Part shown: piece by piece, positions 5,472 to 5,555 of the stretch
Position numbering within the stretch: position 1 is the stretch's first letter
Layout: every line of letters starts with the position of its first letter
Assembly: GCA_016177515.1 (NCBI GenBank)
Contig: JACOUZ010000079.1
Location: 1-5,555 of the forward strand
From: Acidobacteriota bacterium
GTDB taxonomy: Bacteria > Acidobacteriota > Polarisedimenticolia > Gp22-AA2
Direction of reading: 5' to 3'
DNA: 5,555 nt
The notes under the pieces: generated by a model
The model's input: only the letters and a program-made list of their open reading frames with translations
Told to the model about the DNA's origin: nothing
Databases searched by the model: none
Position numbers and translations under genes: made by a program

Positions 5472-5555
5472 GGGTCCCTCCCGCCAGCAGATACAGGACG
5501 GCCATGCGCACGGCCACGCCGTTGGTGACCTGCTCGAGGATGACCGAGTAGGGCC
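5452..5555 (-). CDS. pyrB: Aspartate carbamoyltransferase catalytic chain, C-terminal end (partial)
   Basis: This is the 3' end of a gene whose 5' part lies beyond the right edge. The 33 visible residues include EQVTNGVAVRMAVLYLLAGG and end GIAG before a TAA stop. The pattern Q-V-x-N-G-V-x-V-R-M-A-x-L-Y-L-L matches the C-terminal helix of bacterial PyrB, which condenses carbamoyl phosphate with L-aspartate in the second step of de novo pyrimidine synthesis in the cytoplasm. The call is strengthened by the directly following and overlapping pyrC, the usual bacterial gene order. The catalytic residues are outside the window, so activity cannot be judged. The last codons overlap the start of pyrC by 20 nt, and the Shine-Dalgarno sequence of pyrC lies inside pyrB. 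Confidence 0.88.
   Translation of the reverse strand, partial: PYSVILEQVTNGVAVRMAVLYLLAGGTLGGIAG
5476..5482 (-). promoter_or_regulatory. Shine-Dalgarno site deciding the TTG start of pyrC
   Basis: On the minus strand GGGAGGG is followed by ACCC and then TTG at 5471, so the GGAGG core sits 5 nt from the start codon. This favours TTG 5471 over the in-frame TTG at 5462, for which the same core would be 14 nt away. No ATG or GTG gives a full-length N-terminus: the first in-frame ATG is at residue 22, beyond the conserved first strand. The site lies within the pyrB coding sequence, consistent with translational coupling. Confidence 0.7.

Noticed and set aside
4182..5528. Plus-strand open frame (448 codons) opposite pyrC
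   Set aside because: pyrC on the minus strand has every expected catalytic motif; this frame is its antisense shadow.
1..5555. CRISPR array, tRNA, rRNA, insertion sequence or phage elements
   Set aside because: No regularly spaced repeats, cloverleaf-type sequences, transposase motifs or terminal inverted repeats were found on reading both strands.

Overview
The window is a very GC-rich stretch of bacterial chromosome in which every gene I can support lies on the minus strand, so transcription runs from high to low coordinates. The strong G/C bias at third codon positions keeps many frames open on both strands. The genes below were chosen by family motifs, start sites and junction geometry, not by frame length. 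The mix of high GC, a TTG start, a lipoprotein sulfatase-superfamily protein ending in LRSLGYIN and a GT39-type membrane glycosyltransferase suggests an uncultured soil or sediment lineage such as Acidobacteriota or a myxobacteria-like group. That placement is inference from general familiarity; there is no rRNA or marker gene here to settle it.

Layout, in transcription order. (1) The last 33 codons of pyrB (aspartate carbamoyltransferase) enter from the right edge. (2) Complete pyrC (class I dihydroorotase, 438 aa, TTG start) overlaps the end of pyrB by 20 nt. (3) A 631-aa lipoprotein of the sulfatase / alkaline phosphatase superfamily starts inside the pyrC stop codon (ATGA overlap). (4) A 678-aa polytopic GT39/ArnT-like glycosyltransferase follows 14 nt later and ends in a Pro-Gly pentapeptide-repeat tail. 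The tight junctions indicate one polycistronic unit that joins cytoplasmic UMP synthesis to two predicted envelope proteins.

After the glycosyltransferase stop there is a 174-nt gene-free stretch (38-211). It holds a near-consensus sigma-70-type promoter (TTGACA, 17 nt, TATCAT) pointing the same way as the genes, then a roughly 115-nt leader with an 8-bp inverted repeat and a short hairpin next to a Shine-Dalgarno sequence. The first 12 codons of a possible further gene run off the left edge.

No tRNA, rRNA, CRISPR array, insertion sequence or clear intrinsic terminator was seen. The points most worth a second look are the threonine in the catalytic-nucleophile position of the 'sulfatase', its extra C-terminal domain, the joining of pyrBC to envelope genes, and the promoter plus structured leader at the left end.
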